Made by a program: the position numbers and the translations under genes. From Methylotenera sp965234545 (GTDB taxonomy: Bacteria > Pseudomonadota > Gammaproteobacteria > Burkholderiales > Methylophilaceae), in NCBI GenBank assembly GCA_965234545.1, contig OZ248348.1, positions 868,001 to 932,000 on the forward strand: 64,000 nucleotides of DNA, written 5' to 3'. The notes under the pieces are model-generated. The model had not been told where the DNA came from, ran no database searches, and worked only from the letters and a program-made list of their open reading frames with translations. Below, piece after piece: positions 1 to 8,854 of the stretch; within the stretch, counting starts at the first letter, position 1, and each line of letters begins with the position of its first letter.

Positions 1-197
1 CCATAACCAGCAGTAATTACAGCTGATTTCAATTGATCAAGTGTGGTTAATTTTTCGTCGAACTGCACCGTAGCTTCGTGAGCTGAAAGTGACACTTTTA
101 CATCTTTTACGCCATTAACGGCACTTAAGGCCTGTGTTACGTTGTTGGTGCAACCTCCACAGGTCATTCCAGTTATTTTTAAAAGTTCATTTTGCAT
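1..197 (-). CDS. Heavy-metal-associated (HMA) domain protein, partial
   Basis: The reading frame begins with ATG at 197, preceded by a GGAG ribosome site, and runs off the left edge, so the C-terminus is missing. The 65 visible residues form a typical HMA/ferredoxin-like fold segment with the metal motif GMTCGGC near residues 10-16 and the usual V-x-V-x-L strand (VKVSLSAHEATVQF). Such domains bind Cu(I) or other soft metals through the two cysteines. It is either a free-standing CopZ-type chaperone (about 65-70 residues, nearly all visible) or the first domain of a P-type ATPase; the window cannot decide. Its place downstream of a copper-type efflux module supports a metal-trafficking role. 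Confidence 0.85.
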   Translation of the reverse strand, partial: MQNELLKITGMTCGGCTNNVTQALSAVNGVKDVKVSLSAHEATVQFDEKLTTLDQLKSAVITAGY

Positions 198-398
198 GAT
201 GAAACTCCATTTCTGTCTGATTAAGAATTTGATTGTCCTAAATTTACTAACATTTTTACTATTTAAGTATTACCTTCTTGGAACCATCAGTCTGTTTGCT
301 TGGACACATTGTTGTATATAGATGATTACCCGTTGCAGTATGATTATTTCTATCCTATAAATCCGTCTTACATTTTTACTTTCACTTCGTAATTAACA

Positions 399-1031
399 TT
401 AATTAAGTCGGGGAAAGAATGCAGGTGTTTGCTCAGCATATTTTGAATACTCCTGCCCAAATTCAGCATAAGCCTCTTTCTCTTCAGTTCGCGCCAACCG
501 AACATACATGTATACTAAAATTGGAAACATCACTATGGTCAATATGGTTGGCCATTGTAAAAGGAAGCCAAACATGATCATTATGAATCCCACATATTGA
601 GGATGACGCATCCGAGCATAATAACCAGTGGTAGCAAGTGTGCCTCGTCTCTGATTTTTATACAAAACTGCCCATGCTTCTGACAGCAACCAGAATCCGC
701 CTCCAATGAACAGGAAACTAAGCATATGGAAAGGTCCAAAATGTGGATTTGAGCGCCAACCGAATATAACTTCAAGTAGATGCCCTGAATCGTGAGATAA
801 GAAATCAATACCAGGGAACTGCTTTGACAACCATGGTAGCAAGAGATAAATTGTTAGTGGAAATCCATACATTTCTGTAAACAATGCGACAATGAAGGCA
901 GAGAAGGCGCCAAACGAGCGCCAATCACGGTTGCTTTGCGGTTTAGCGAAACTAAAAGCAAAGATGATGAATACTACTGAATTGATGATAACTAGCGACC
1001 AAAGTCCGTAAGATGTGGATGGAGCATTCAT
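399..1031 (-). CDS. ICMT/PEMT-like membrane methyltransferase family protein
   Basis: The 210-residue integral membrane protein has about five hydrophobic segments. Its C-terminal half carries the signature of isoprenylcysteine carboxyl methyltransferase-like proteins: RHPQYVG, then a hydrophobic hairpin, then an acidic and aromatic tail (EEKEAYAEFGQEYSKY) ending in a P-x-FFPR motif. The family binds S-adenosylmethionine at the membrane. Bacterial members are common in metal-resistance clusters but their substrates are mostly unknown. The start overlaps the stop of the DUF2933 gene by 4 bp (ATGA), so the two are translationally coupled. The methyl acceptor cannot be named from sequence. Confidence 0.85.
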   Translation of the reverse strand: MNAPSTSYGLWSLVIINSVVFIIFAFSFAKPQSNRDWRSFGAFSAFIVALFTEMYGFPLTIYLLLPWLSKQFPGIDFLSHDSGHLLEVIFGWRSNPHFGPFHMLSFLFIGGGFWLLSEAWAVLYKNQRRGTLATTGYYARMRHPQYVGFIMIMFGFLLQWPTILTIVMFPILVYMYVRLARTEEKEAYAEFGQEYSKYAEQTPAFFPRLN

Positions 1032-1252
1032 TTTGTATTATCCTCGGACTTTTCATCTTTTGGATTATGGTTGCCATGACCATGGTGCATGAAAATATGC
1101 ATCAAAGGGCATGCCAGCAAGATTAGAAATGGCAATAACCCAAGTACGTGAGCGCGGTGCTCGGTAAACAATAGTAGACCAGCAATTGCAAGAAACCCAT
1201 AAAACACCCATTTACCTCTGGAAAGATGTTTTTCTTCGTGTTCAGTAGTCAT
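1028..1252 (-). CDS. DUF2933 small membrane protein
   Basis: The 74-residue protein has an N-terminal charged segment, two hydrophobic helices (about residues 14-26 and 36-52) and a His-rich tail (HIFMHHGHGNHN). This matches the DUF2933 family, often found beside copper or mercury resistance genes and ICMT-like methyltransferases. A strong AGGAGG ribosome site precedes the ATG. The His/Met cluster (MHIFMHHGHGNH) could bind soft metals at the membrane, which is inference. It overlaps the next gene by 4 bp. Confidence 0.85.
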   Translation of the reverse strand: MTTEHEEKHLSRGKWVFYGFLAIAGLLLFTEHRAHVLGLLPFLILLACPLMHIFMHHGHGNHNPKDEKSEDNTK

Positions 1253-1314
1253 AATAACCTCCTATTTAGTACGATAATTTTTATGTTTACTAGAGCTTTT
1301 TTACCAATAACTAA

Positions 1315-2115
1315 TTAAGAACCGCTTGAAACGACGTTCAATTTACCTAGCATTCCCGCTTCAGAATGGCCTGGTTGCAAACAAGCAAAGTCGAAGTGAC
1401 CTGACTTATTAAATGTCCATAAAATTTCACCAGAATTGCTTGGCTTAATGCGAACCATATTAGGATCATCATGCTGCATGTCAGGCATTTTTCTCATCAT
1501 CTCAGCATGTTCTTGAAGGTCTTTTAGTGTTCCTATCACCATTTCATGCAATATTTTTCCTTGATTGGTAATGATAAATTTCACCGTTTCGCCTTGTTTG
1601 ATGGTTAAATTATCTGGTGTAAATCGCATATTGTCTGTCATGCTAAGTTTAATGGTACGAGTCACTTTAGCAGGGTCGCCAGCCATACCATAGGCAGTTT
1701 GCTCTTTATCAGCATGACTATGTTGTTCATGCGCTTCAGGTTTAATTTCAAACCGTACATTACTAGCAGGCTTGCCTGCAAAGGTGACTATAGCAATCAC
1801 TTTGGTTCCATTTTTAGCATCGAATTTACCTTTGGCTTCCAGCTTATTTTCGCCAGCAGGAGCAAGATTAGCCTCGGTTTTATTGCTGCCTGTCAGCATG
1901 GTGACTTTGGCTGTGACAGATTTAGTATCAACTGCTTTTCCGTGGTCTTCTACATAGATAGTGACAGTGTCAGGCTTTGCAACCAACTCATAATCAATGT
2001 CTTTGACTATGGCTACTACACCACCATGTTTAGGTTCTACATCACCATGTGCCAGCACTAATGCTGGTAGTCCTAAAATACTTATTAACACTAAAATACT
2101 TAATGCTTGTTTCAT
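1315..2115 (-). CDS. Periplasmic cupredoxin-domain protein
   Basis: The frame is open further upstream, but ATG at 2115 is chosen because it directly begins a signal peptide (MKQALSILVLISILGLPALVLA). Cleavage after ALVLA would expose His-Gly-Asp at the mature N-terminus. A first domain of about 120 residues resembles a beta-sandwich; a His-rich linker follows (HEQHSHADKEQ). The last ~105 residues are a plastocyanin-like cupredoxin with type-1 copper ligands visible: His in LHEMVIG, then Cys, His and Met in FACLQPGHSEAGM. It most likely binds copper in the periplasm. It sits 89 bp downstream of the RND pump gene in the same direction. Confidence 0.88.
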   Translation of the reverse strand: MKQALSILVLISILGLPALVLAHGDVEPKHGGVVAIVKDIDYELVAKPDTVTIYVEDHGKAVDTKSVTAKVTMLTGSNKTEANLAPAGENKLEAKGKFDAKNGTKVIAIVTFAGKPASNVRFEIKPEAHEQHSHADKEQTAYGMAGDPAKVTRTIKLSMTDNMRFTPDNLTIKQGETVKFIITNQGKILHEMVIGTLKDLQEHAEMMRKMPDMQHDDPNMVRIKPSNSGEILWTFNKSGHFDFACLQPGHSEAGMLGKLNVVSSGS

Positions 2116-2204
2116 AATATTTCCTTTCAATAACGAACTAAAAAAGTGGCAATTAAATGTTCGCAATGCATAACAGCCAATTAAACTCAATTTACATCTG
2201 TTAC

Positions 2205-5200
2205 TTAAAACAGTTCTTTCTCACCAGATTTAATCAGTGCTTCCAGCGGTTTTTTACCCACTAACCAAAACATCGCTGGCGTTAGATAAGTGTCCAGCAA
2301 AGTCGAGCTAATTAACCCTGAGAAAATCACCACAGCTACAGGATGCAATATCTCAGTGCCTGGCATCTCAGCTTCAAACAACAAAGGAGCAAGCGCAAAT
2401 GCAGCTACCAATGCGGTCATGAGTACAGGTGTGAGTCGTTCTAATGATCCTCGAATAATCATTGTCTGATTAAAGGTTTCACCTTCAGACGCGCATAAGT
2501 TGATGTAATGGCTGACTTTCAAAATGCCATTACGAATACTGATGCCTGCCAGTGTGATAAAGCCGACAATCGCAGCCACAGAAAGTGGCTGACCTGATAA
2601 CCATAAACCAATCACACTACCCACTAACGCCAATGGAATGTTGGCCATAATCATCAATGCCAATACAGAAGATTGATAACGGCTAAACAGAATCATAAAG
2701 ATTAGTGCTAACGAACCAATAGACAGTAGACCTATAGTGCGGCTGGCTTCTTCCTGCGCCTCAAATTGGCCACCCATGGTGATGTAATAGCCTTGTGGTA
2801 ATTTAGCCTCAGCCACTACTTTGCGAATGTCTTTGACGACATCAGACAGTGCGCGTCCTTGAGTATTAGCCGATAAAACGATACGGCGTTTACCGTCATC
2901 ACGACTAATCTGATTAGGTCCGTCTGATTCATCAACGCTTGCCAGCAATGACAGTGGTACACGTCCTGTAGGCGTATCAATCATAATATTTCGTAAGCCA
3001 TCTACTGTACGCGCTGTTTCAGGTAAACGTAACACTAGGTTAAAGCGTCGATTACCTTCAACAACCTGGGTGACTTGTTCACCATCTATCAAGCTTTGCA
3101 GTGTTTGCAACAACTCAGATGGCGACATGCCGTATTGAGCTGCTTTGTCGTAATCAATCCGAATCTTGACTTGTGGCGTGAGTACCTGTTTTTCAATATC
3201 AAGATCTGCCAAGCCAGGAATTGTGGCCAGGCTGGCTTTTAATATGGCGGCTTGACCACGTAGTGTATCTAAGTCATCACCAAATATCTTAATGGCGATT
3301 TGCGCTCTTACTCCAGAAAGAATGTGATCTATACGATGAGAGATTGGCTGGCCAATACTGAGAGAAACTGGCAAAGGCGCGAGTAATTTGCGCATATCAG
3401 CATAAATTTCAGAAGTCGCACGGTTTGAGCGTTTTAGCTTCACGTCTAGTTCACTGGCATGCACGCCTTCTGCATGTTCATCCAGTTCTGCACGACCAGA
3501 GCGTCTGCCAATATTTTCAACTTCTGGGATTTTGAGCAGCAACAATTCTGCCTGCTTCACTAATCGCACCGACTCTGCCAAGGTGGTACCAGGATTTAAA
3601 CGCAACCCAACCACTGCACTACCTTCATTGAAGGGGGGCAAAAATGTTTTCGGAAAAAATGGCACAGAAGCAATTGCCAGTGCCACTGCCATCACACCTG
3701 CAGCCAAGAATGGTTTAGGATGATTTAGCACCCAACTTAGGCTGCGGCTGTAACCTGCTTTAATACGCTGTAACAACTTGGTATCGCCATGACCAAGTTG
3801 TTTCATATTAGGCAGTAAATAAAGCGCCATCACTGGGGTAAGCGTCACAGAAACAATCATACTAACCAGTAAGGCTACAATGTAACCTATCGCCAATGGC
3901 AACATCAGCCGACCTTCCATGCCTGGCAAGAAGAATATTGGTAATAAAACCAGCACCACAATCATGGTGGCGTAAAGAATGGCCGATCTGACTTCTAAAG
4001 TGGCTTTGGCAATCAAGGTAATTGGATTGATACGTGTACCTTCGCCGTGGTCTAATTTCAACCGCCTTAATACGTTCTCGACACCAACTACGGCATCGTC
4101 GACTAGTTCGCCAATAGCGATCGTAAGACCGCCTAGCGTCATGGTGTTGATGGACATACCAAAGTACTTAAATACTAGAATTGTCGTCAGCAGCGACACT
4201 GGAATAGCTGTGATAGAGATTAAAGTCGTACGCCAATTCGCAAGGAATAGATACAAAATCACCATAACAACTACTGATGCAGCCATCAACTTACCTTGTA
4301 GCGTGTTGATAGAAGATTCAATAAACGTTGCCTGACGCATGGTAATTTCCGGTTTCTGCATGCCTACTGGAAGCGATTTTTGTAAATCAATCAATGCGGA
4401 TTCAATAGATTTTGTGAGCTTTACCGTATCGGCATCTGGCTGTTTTTGTATGCTTAAAATAACGGCTGGCCCACCGTTATAGCCCCCATCACCACGCTTT
4501 ATCGCGGAAGCAAAGGTAACTTCTGCAACTTGTTTTAGCAAGATGGGCTGGCCATTTTTAGTGGCAATCGCCAATCCTTTTAAATCCTCTAATCTTGAAG
4601 TACGGCCAATATTACGGATAAGATATTCGCGGCCATTCAGCTCCATGAAACCGCCGCTGGTGTTAGATGAAAAGTTCTTTAATACCTTTTCTAACTGGTC
4701 TAACGTAATGCCTAATTGCGCCATTTGTGCAGTATTCGGTTGCACTTGGAACTGTCTAACTTCGCCACCGATAGGAATAACTTGTGCAATCCCAGGAATA
4801 GCAAGTAAGCGTGGTCGTAATACCCAATCGGCATACTCTCGCACTTGCATCGGTGTGATTTTAGATGCGTCGATGGGTAAAGCAAGTAACATTATCTCGC
4901 CCATAATCGAGGTTACTGGCCCCATAGTGGCAGAGGCATTGGGTGGCAATTGCTCTTTCACCAATACTAATCGCTCACTTACGACTTGACGGGCACGATA
5001 AATGTCGACATCCCAATCGAAGGTGACGTAAATAAACGACAGGCCTGCACTTGATACCGAACGCACATTTAAAACGCCTGGCACGCCATTCATGGTGGTT
5101 TCTAGCGGGTAGGTAATGAGTTGCTCAACTTCTTCAGGTGCCATGCCACCTGCCTCAGTAATGATGGTGACCGTGGGACGGTTGAGGTTAGGAAATACAT

Positions 5201-5309
5201 CTACGGGTAATTTGGTGAGTGAGAACCCACCAATTACCATCATGACTACCGCAATCGACAGAATGATCAGGCGATTGCGTAAGCTAGCATTGACAAGGAA
5301 ATTGAACAT
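2205..5309 (-). CDS. Heavy-metal efflux RND transporter permease (CzcA/CusA family)
   Basis: The 1034-residue protein has full HME-RND length and layout: an N-terminal membrane helix, a large periplasmic porter region, six helices, a second porter region and six C-terminal helices. The proton-relay region in TM4 reads GELVDDAVVGVENVLRR, with two adjacent aspartates. It exports cations, probably copper/silver or divalent metals, through a MFP-RND-OMF tripartite complex by proton antiport. The gene lies 3 bp after the membrane fusion gene and is clearly co-transcribed. Substrate specificity (Cu(I)/Ag(I) versus Zn/Co/Cd) is not decided by sequence alone; the neighbouring cupredoxin and CusRS-like regulators favour copper. 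Confidence 0.93.
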   Translation of the reverse strand: MFNFLVNASLRNRLIILSIAVVMMVIGGFSLTKLPVDVFPNLNRPTVTIITEAGGMAPEEVEQLITYPLETTMNGVPGVLNVRSVSSAGLSFIYVTFDWDVDIYRARQVVSERLVLVKEQLPPNASATMGPVTSIMGEIMLLALPIDASKITPMQVREYADWVLRPRLLAIPGIAQVIPIGGEVRQFQVQPNTAQMAQLGITLDQLEKVLKNFSSNTSGGFMELNGREYLIRNIGRTSRLEDLKGLAIATKNGQPILLKQVAEVTFASAIKRGDGGYNGGPAVILSIQKQPDADTVKLTKSIESALIDLQKSLPVGMQKPEITMRQATFIESSINTLQGKLMAASVVVMVILYLFLANWRTTLISITAIPVSLLTTILVFKYFGMSINTMTLGGLTIAIGELVDDAVVGVENVLRRLKLDHGEGTRINPITLIAKATLEVRSAILYATMIVVLVLLPIFFLPGMEGRLMLPLAIGYIVALLVSMIVSVTLTPVMALYLLPNMKQLGHGDTKLLQRIKAGYSRSLSWVLNHPKPFLAAGVMAVALAIASVPFFPKTFLPPFNEGSAVVGLRLNPGTTLAESVRLVKQAELLLLKIPEVENIGRRSGRAELDEHAEGVHASELDVKLKRSNRATSEIYADMRKLLAPLPVSLSIGQPISHRIDHILSGVRAQIAIKIFGDDLDTLRGQAAILKASLATIPGLADLDIEKQVLTPQVKIRIDYDKAAQYGMSPSELLQTLQSLIDGEQVTQVVEGNRRFNLVLRLPETARTVDGLRNIMIDTPTGRVPLSLLASVDESDGPNQISRDDGKRRIVLSANTQGRALSDVVKDIRKVVAEAKLPQGYYITMGGQFEAQEEASRTIGLLSIGSLALIFMILFSRYQSSVLALMIMANIPLALVGSVIGLWLSGQPLSVAAIVGFITLAGISIRNGILKVSHYINLCASEGETFNQTMIIRGSLERLTPVLMTALVAAFALAPLLFEAEMPGTEILHPVAVVIFSGLISSTLLDTYLTPAMFWLVGKKPLEALIKSGEKELF

Positions 5310-5312
5310 GTC

Positions 5313-6431
5313 TTATCTCACCTGATTCAACAAGGATGCGCCTTGCACCACGATGCGATCGCCAACTTTCAGGCCGTCAGTGACAGTAACATTGGCACCA
5401 TCTAGCGCGACAAAATGCACCACTTTGGCAATAAAGTTTTCAGGTTCACCATGCACCCAAACAATATCCTGATTACTGGCATTTTTAACGACAGCTAAGG
5501 CTGGAATCGGTATTCCATTGATTTTAGTATTCGTTTGCACTAATACTTTGACTGGCTGACCTACGGATAAGAAGGTTGGCTTGTCACTGGGCTTTATCTT
5601 GAATTGGATAGGTATCGCTTGTTCACGCAATAAACCGCCCGCTCCGATGAATTCTAAGCTGATCGCATTACCAGCGTTGGTGCTGGCATTTGCTGATGCA
5701 ATATTGCTGACCAATTGATTGTCATAGGCTAAGGCTTCAACTCGTAATTTACTTGTATCCACAATTTCAAATAACACTTCACGCGCGTCCACCACTTGAC
5801 CAGGTATAGCATTAACACTTGCGATTACTCCAGAAGCAGGTGCGAAAAGCGATTCTGTCGAAGATAAACTCGCACCAACTGTCGAGAGTCGCTCCGTAAG
5901 GCTTTGCAATTCATATCGTGCAGATTCAATGTCTTTTTGTGGAATCGTACCTTCGAGCAGTTGTAAACGGGCTAGACGCTTCTCAGCCAAAGCCTTATTG
6001 GCACGCAACTCAGAAGCTTGAGCTGATTGATTGGCACGATCGATTGGGTTGGTGGCAGGCTTCACATATGCCAATAACTCACCTTTTTGTACCTTTTGAC
6101 CTAATGATGGCAAGCCTTTTGGCCCAGCTTCTAAACGGCCTGACAGTGTAGGCTGTACACGGCCACTGGCGTTAGGGTCTGCAATCACTTTGCCTGATAA
6201 CGCTACTGTTTGCGGTGAGTCATTTTGCTCAGCAACAATCGTACGAATTGCGAGTTGTCTTTGTGATGGTTTTGGTAGCAAAACACTGCCATTAGGTAAT
6301 CGTTGTGGACTATTCCCGACAGCTACAGAAGGTTCTGCTGCATCATGGTTTTCGTCGCCATGTGCAAACGCTAGGCTAGGTAATACGGCTAAGTAAGCGC
6401 CAAGTAATAAGTGTTTAATATTTTGTTTCAT
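5313..6431 (-). CDS. RND efflux membrane fusion protein (CusB/CzcB-like)
   Basis: An upstream extension is open, but ATG at 6431 gives a proper signal peptide (MKQNIKHLLLGAYLAVLPS, ending SLAFA) and overlaps the preceding stop by 4 bp (ATGA). The mature start HGDENHD is His-rich. Then follow a lipoyl/barrel-sandwich half motif, a coiled-coil hairpin (about residues 130-190), the second lipoyl half (FAPASGVIASVNAIPGQVV), beta-barrel and C-terminal membrane-proximal domain, as in periplasmic adaptors. It bridges the RND pump to the TolC-type channel. The N-terminal segment resembles that of the upstream 182-residue protein. Confidence 0.92.
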   Translation of the reverse strand: MKQNIKHLLLGAYLAVLPSLAFAHGDENHDAAEPSVAVGNSPQRLPNGSVLLPKPSQRQLAIRTIVAEQNDSPQTVALSGKVIADPNASGRVQPTLSGRLEAGPKGLPSLGQKVQKGELLAYVKPATNPIDRANQSAQASELRANKALAEKRLARLQLLEGTIPQKDIESARYELQSLTERLSTVGASLSSTESLFAPASGVIASVNAIPGQVVDAREVLFEIVDTSKLRVEALAYDNQLVSNIASANASTNAGNAISLEFIGAGGLLREQAIPIQFKIKPSDKPTFLSVGQPVKVLVQTNTKINGIPIPALAVVKNASNQDIVWVHGEPENFIAKVVHFVALDGANVTVTDGLKVGDRIVVQGASLLNQVR

Positions 6432-6976
6432 TTGAACATTCCTACTTTTTGGCGGCGGCGTTGACGAATGGCGAATCTTGCTATCAGCACTAGAATGGCT
6501 GACAGGGTTAAACCACCAATCAGCCACTTGTTAGCCAATGGTGACGCAGCGTTATGGGAATCATCGGCATGTGCATCAGCGACGACTAAATCGCCTGCTA
6601 ACAAATCATTATCGCTACCAGCAGTAATAGTAAAGGCGACAGGAATCTCAGATGGTTTAGCAAAGGCTTTAGCTACTACGCGGTAAGTACCATCTGGATT
6701 GGCGGTGGCGATAAGTTTTTCTGAACCAGTTTCTACTTCGATATTGGCATCAGCGACTGGAGCGTTATCTATATAACGATCAAGGTATAAGGTCATTGCA
6801 CCATTTTCGACAATTCCGACTAATTCAAATAAGTCTGAATACACAGCAATGCGTGGCGCACCTCCAACTGCAACGGTGGCAGGGGCTGCACCATGATCTT
6901 CATCACCATGTGCTTGCGCTAGTATACTAAAAAGGTACAACGACATCACGGCTATTATGGTTGAAACTACCTTCAT
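6428..6976 (-). CDS. Membrane-anchored periplasmic protein of metal efflux operon
   Basis: The 182-residue protein has a signal peptide (ending ILAQA), a mature start HGDEDHGAAP, a periplasmic domain of about 100 residues with beta-sandwich character (NADGTYRV-like strand NPDGTYRVVAKAF) and a C-terminal membrane helix (residues ~152-169) followed by RQRRRQK. Similar small proteins occur between the channel and adaptor genes of HME-RND operons; no biochemical role is known to me. It overlaps both flanking genes by 4 bp (ATGA junctions at 6973 and 6428), so it is translationally locked into the operon. Confidence 0.82.
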   Translation of the reverse strand: MKVVSTIIAVMSLYLFSILAQAHGDEDHGAAPATVAVGGAPRIAVYSDLFELVGIVENGAMTLYLDRYIDNAPVADANIEVETGSEKLIATANPDGTYRVVAKAFAKPSEIPVAFTITAGSDNDLLAGDLVVADAHADDSHNAASPLANKWLIGGLTLSAILVLIARFAIRQRRRQKVGMFK

Positions 6977-8166
6977 GGCAACACTCCTAATGCTTGATTA
7001 GCTTTTGAGATGGCGCGACCAGTTTCTAAGCGCGCTTTGATTAAATTACGTTCAGCCTCAAAACGAGTAGCTTCAGCCAATAGCCGTGTAGGCAGATCTG
7101 ATTCACCTAGGTTGAATGAACGATCTAGTAACTGCTGGGTATCCAATGCAGTATTAAAGCGTAACTCAGCAATGGCTGCAGTAGCTTTTGCCTGTTCAAG
7201 CTCAAAGTTTGCGCTGGCAATTTCAGCCTCAATCCGTGCGGATTCCAAACCTTGTTCAGCGTCTGCTTCGGCCTGTTCAGCTTGAACTGCGGCTAATCGT
7301 TGCTGGTTGATTGCATCACTGGCAAATGGAATCTTGAATTTCAGTGACACACTATTGTTATAAGGGTCATTTGAAATGTCTTTTTGATGAGTAAGGCCAA
7401 GGGACAATTCAGGTGCATCTCTTGATGTTGAACGTATCAAATCCAAACGCTTCTGTGCCAGGACTAAAGATTGTGCTGCCAGTTTTTGCGGATGATTTTC
7501 GGATGGCTGCAGATTAACTGATTCAGTTTCTTGCGGTATAGTCGTTAAACCTGTTAGCGCTGTAAATTGTTGCATTGCTCTGAAAGCTTGCGCTTCAGCA
7601 TCTTTTAAGGCGATGTTAGCCGTCTGTAACTCTACATTGACTCGATTAGCATCTACTCTGGCTAAGTCACCGGCTTTTACCCTTCGCTCGACATCGGAGA
7701 GTAATTTTTGAGCACTTGATACACGTTGGTTGGCGAGGTCTTTTTCAGATTGTGCGAGACGCGTTGCCCACCATAAATCACGCACTTCACCTGCAAGACG
7801 CCATTTGGTGAAGGTTTGTGTGGCACTAAAACGACTGGTTTCAGCCTCTACCAAGGCACGTTGGCTATCGCGCTGACCTGGTAACCATAATGGTGCAGAG
7901 AATTCAATGTCGGTTTGGCGTTGACCTACATTACTGCCAATTTGGTCGGTACGCTGTCCCAATGAGATAGAGCTAGGTAATGGCGTTAAATTGGTCGTGG
8001 CTTGTCGTTTGGCTTCAAGCTCACCTAGGCGTGCAGTTTCAGCACGTTGTGCTGGCTGTCTGTTCCAAGCAGACTCTAATGCTTCGTGAAGCGTTTCTGC
8101 CTGCACTATAATCGGAAATAGCACTGTTGCCATAACGGCAACGGCTATTAATCGTAAAAATGACAT
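6973..8166 (-). CDS. TolC-family outer membrane efflux channel (CzcC/CusC-like)
   Basis: The 397-residue protein has a signal peptide ending VQAET and two repeats of the outer-membrane efflux protein fold, with long amphipathic helices rich in Ala, Gln and Glu (for example SARIEAEIASANFELEQAKA). It is the outer-membrane part of the tripartite metal efflux pump encoded by the next genes. A GAGGG ribosome site lies just before the ATG. It is the first gene of the tightly packed pump operon. Confidence 0.9.
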   Translation of the reverse strand: MSFLRLIAVAVMATVLFPIIVQAETLHEALESAWNRQPAQRAETARLGELEAKRQATTNLTPLPSSISLGQRTDQIGSNVGQRQTDIEFSAPLWLPGQRDSQRALVEAETSRFSATQTFTKWRLAGEVRDLWWATRLAQSEKDLANQRVSSAQKLLSDVERRVKAGDLARVDANRVNVELQTANIALKDAEAQAFRAMQQFTALTGLTTIPQETESVNLQPSENHPQKLAAQSLVLAQKRLDLIRSTSRDAPELSLGLTHQKDISNDPYNNSVSLKFKIPFASDAINQQRLAAVQAEQAEADAEQGLESARIEAEIASANFELEQAKATAAIAELRFNTALDTQQLLDRSFNLGESDLPTRLLAEATRFEAERNLIKARLETGRAISKANQALGVLP

Positions 8167-8328
8167 ATTTCCCTCATATTTTTATACCAAACGTGCTAAA
8201 AGAGTGTCGCGCTATCTGCATGCGACTCATTATTAAACAAATTGTCATATTTACATTGCTTGCAAATTATTAGCCACATATTAAATATAGCTATAAGCTG
8301 GGCGAAAGTTAATCCGCCCTGTACTTAA

Positions 8329-8724
8329 TTAATGCTTGTGCGCGTCACCCGAGTCCATAGGCATATCTTCCATCTTCTGCATCATTTGATTCTCTTGCAT
8401 CATCTGATCCATAATCTCTTGCATAATCTTTTGATGCTCGATATACCACTCTTCACGCTCCTTCTCCGACAACCCTTCCTTCGGTTTCATTGTTCGGCAT
8501 TTATCCATATCTTCCTTCATCATCTGCATATGCTCAGCCATAAGCTTTTTGTGTTCAGCACCCTTAGCCGCTTGAGCCTGCTGTAGTTTCAACTTACCTT
8601 GCTGAATACGTTGTGTCATGTCTAGTTGAAAACTATCTTGACCAGCAATGGCTGATGCAGAGATCAAGCCAATACAACTAAATGCGACAACGGCGATCAT
8701 CTTTTGAATGGTGTGTTTGCTCAT
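8329..8724 (-). CDS. Methionine-rich secreted protein of unknown function
   Basis: The 131-residue protein has a signal peptide ending SAIAG and is otherwise helical and charged, with many methionines clustered at the end (EIMDQMMQENQMMQKMEDM, then DAHKH). No enzyme motif is visible. Met- and His-rich periplasmic proteins next to copper pumps (CusF-, CopK- or CopC-like in role, not in fold) often bind Cu(I), so a periplasmic copper buffer is a reasonable inference. It is the first gene downstream of the divergent copper promoter region, 162 bp ahead of the TolC-type gene. Confidence 0.75.
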   Translation of the reverse strand: MSKHTIQKMIAVVAFSCIGLISASAIAGQDSFQLDMTQRIQQGKLKLQQAQAAKGAEHKKLMAEHMQMMKEDMDKCRTMKPKEGLSEKEREEWYIEHQKIMQEIMDQMMQENQMMQKMEDMPMDSGDAHKH

Positions 8725-8759
8725 AATAAAAACTCCTAACGAAATTAAAAAACTAAAAT

Positions 8760-8771
8760 TGACAGATGTCA
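8760..8771. promoter_or_regulatory. Inverted repeat TGACA-GA-TGTCA upstream of the Met-rich gene
   Basis: A 5-bp perfect inverted repeat with a 2-bp spacer lies 36 bp upstream of the leftward gene. TGACA/TGTCA half-sites resemble known CusR-type boxes (TGACAA..TTGTCA). It could be a second, weaker regulator site; evidence is only the repeat and position. Confidence 0.3.
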
Positions 8772-8854
8772 GCCAAAAGGTAATGTTTGATTCTTGCTTA
8801 CACCGTTTTGACGAATACCATTATCAAGGTAGACGTATTACTGATTGCTTACGG

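Noticed and set aside
1297..1325. AATAACTAATTAAGA near 1310, similar to the motifs upstream of tnsA
   Set aside because: It covers the 3' end of the cupredoxin gene region, is a single AT-rich match and has no TGT terminus nearby.
8300..8326. Hairpin GGGCG/CGCCC downstream of the Met-rich gene
   Set aside because: The stem is five bp and lacks a T-run, and the operon probably continues, so terminator status is not supported.
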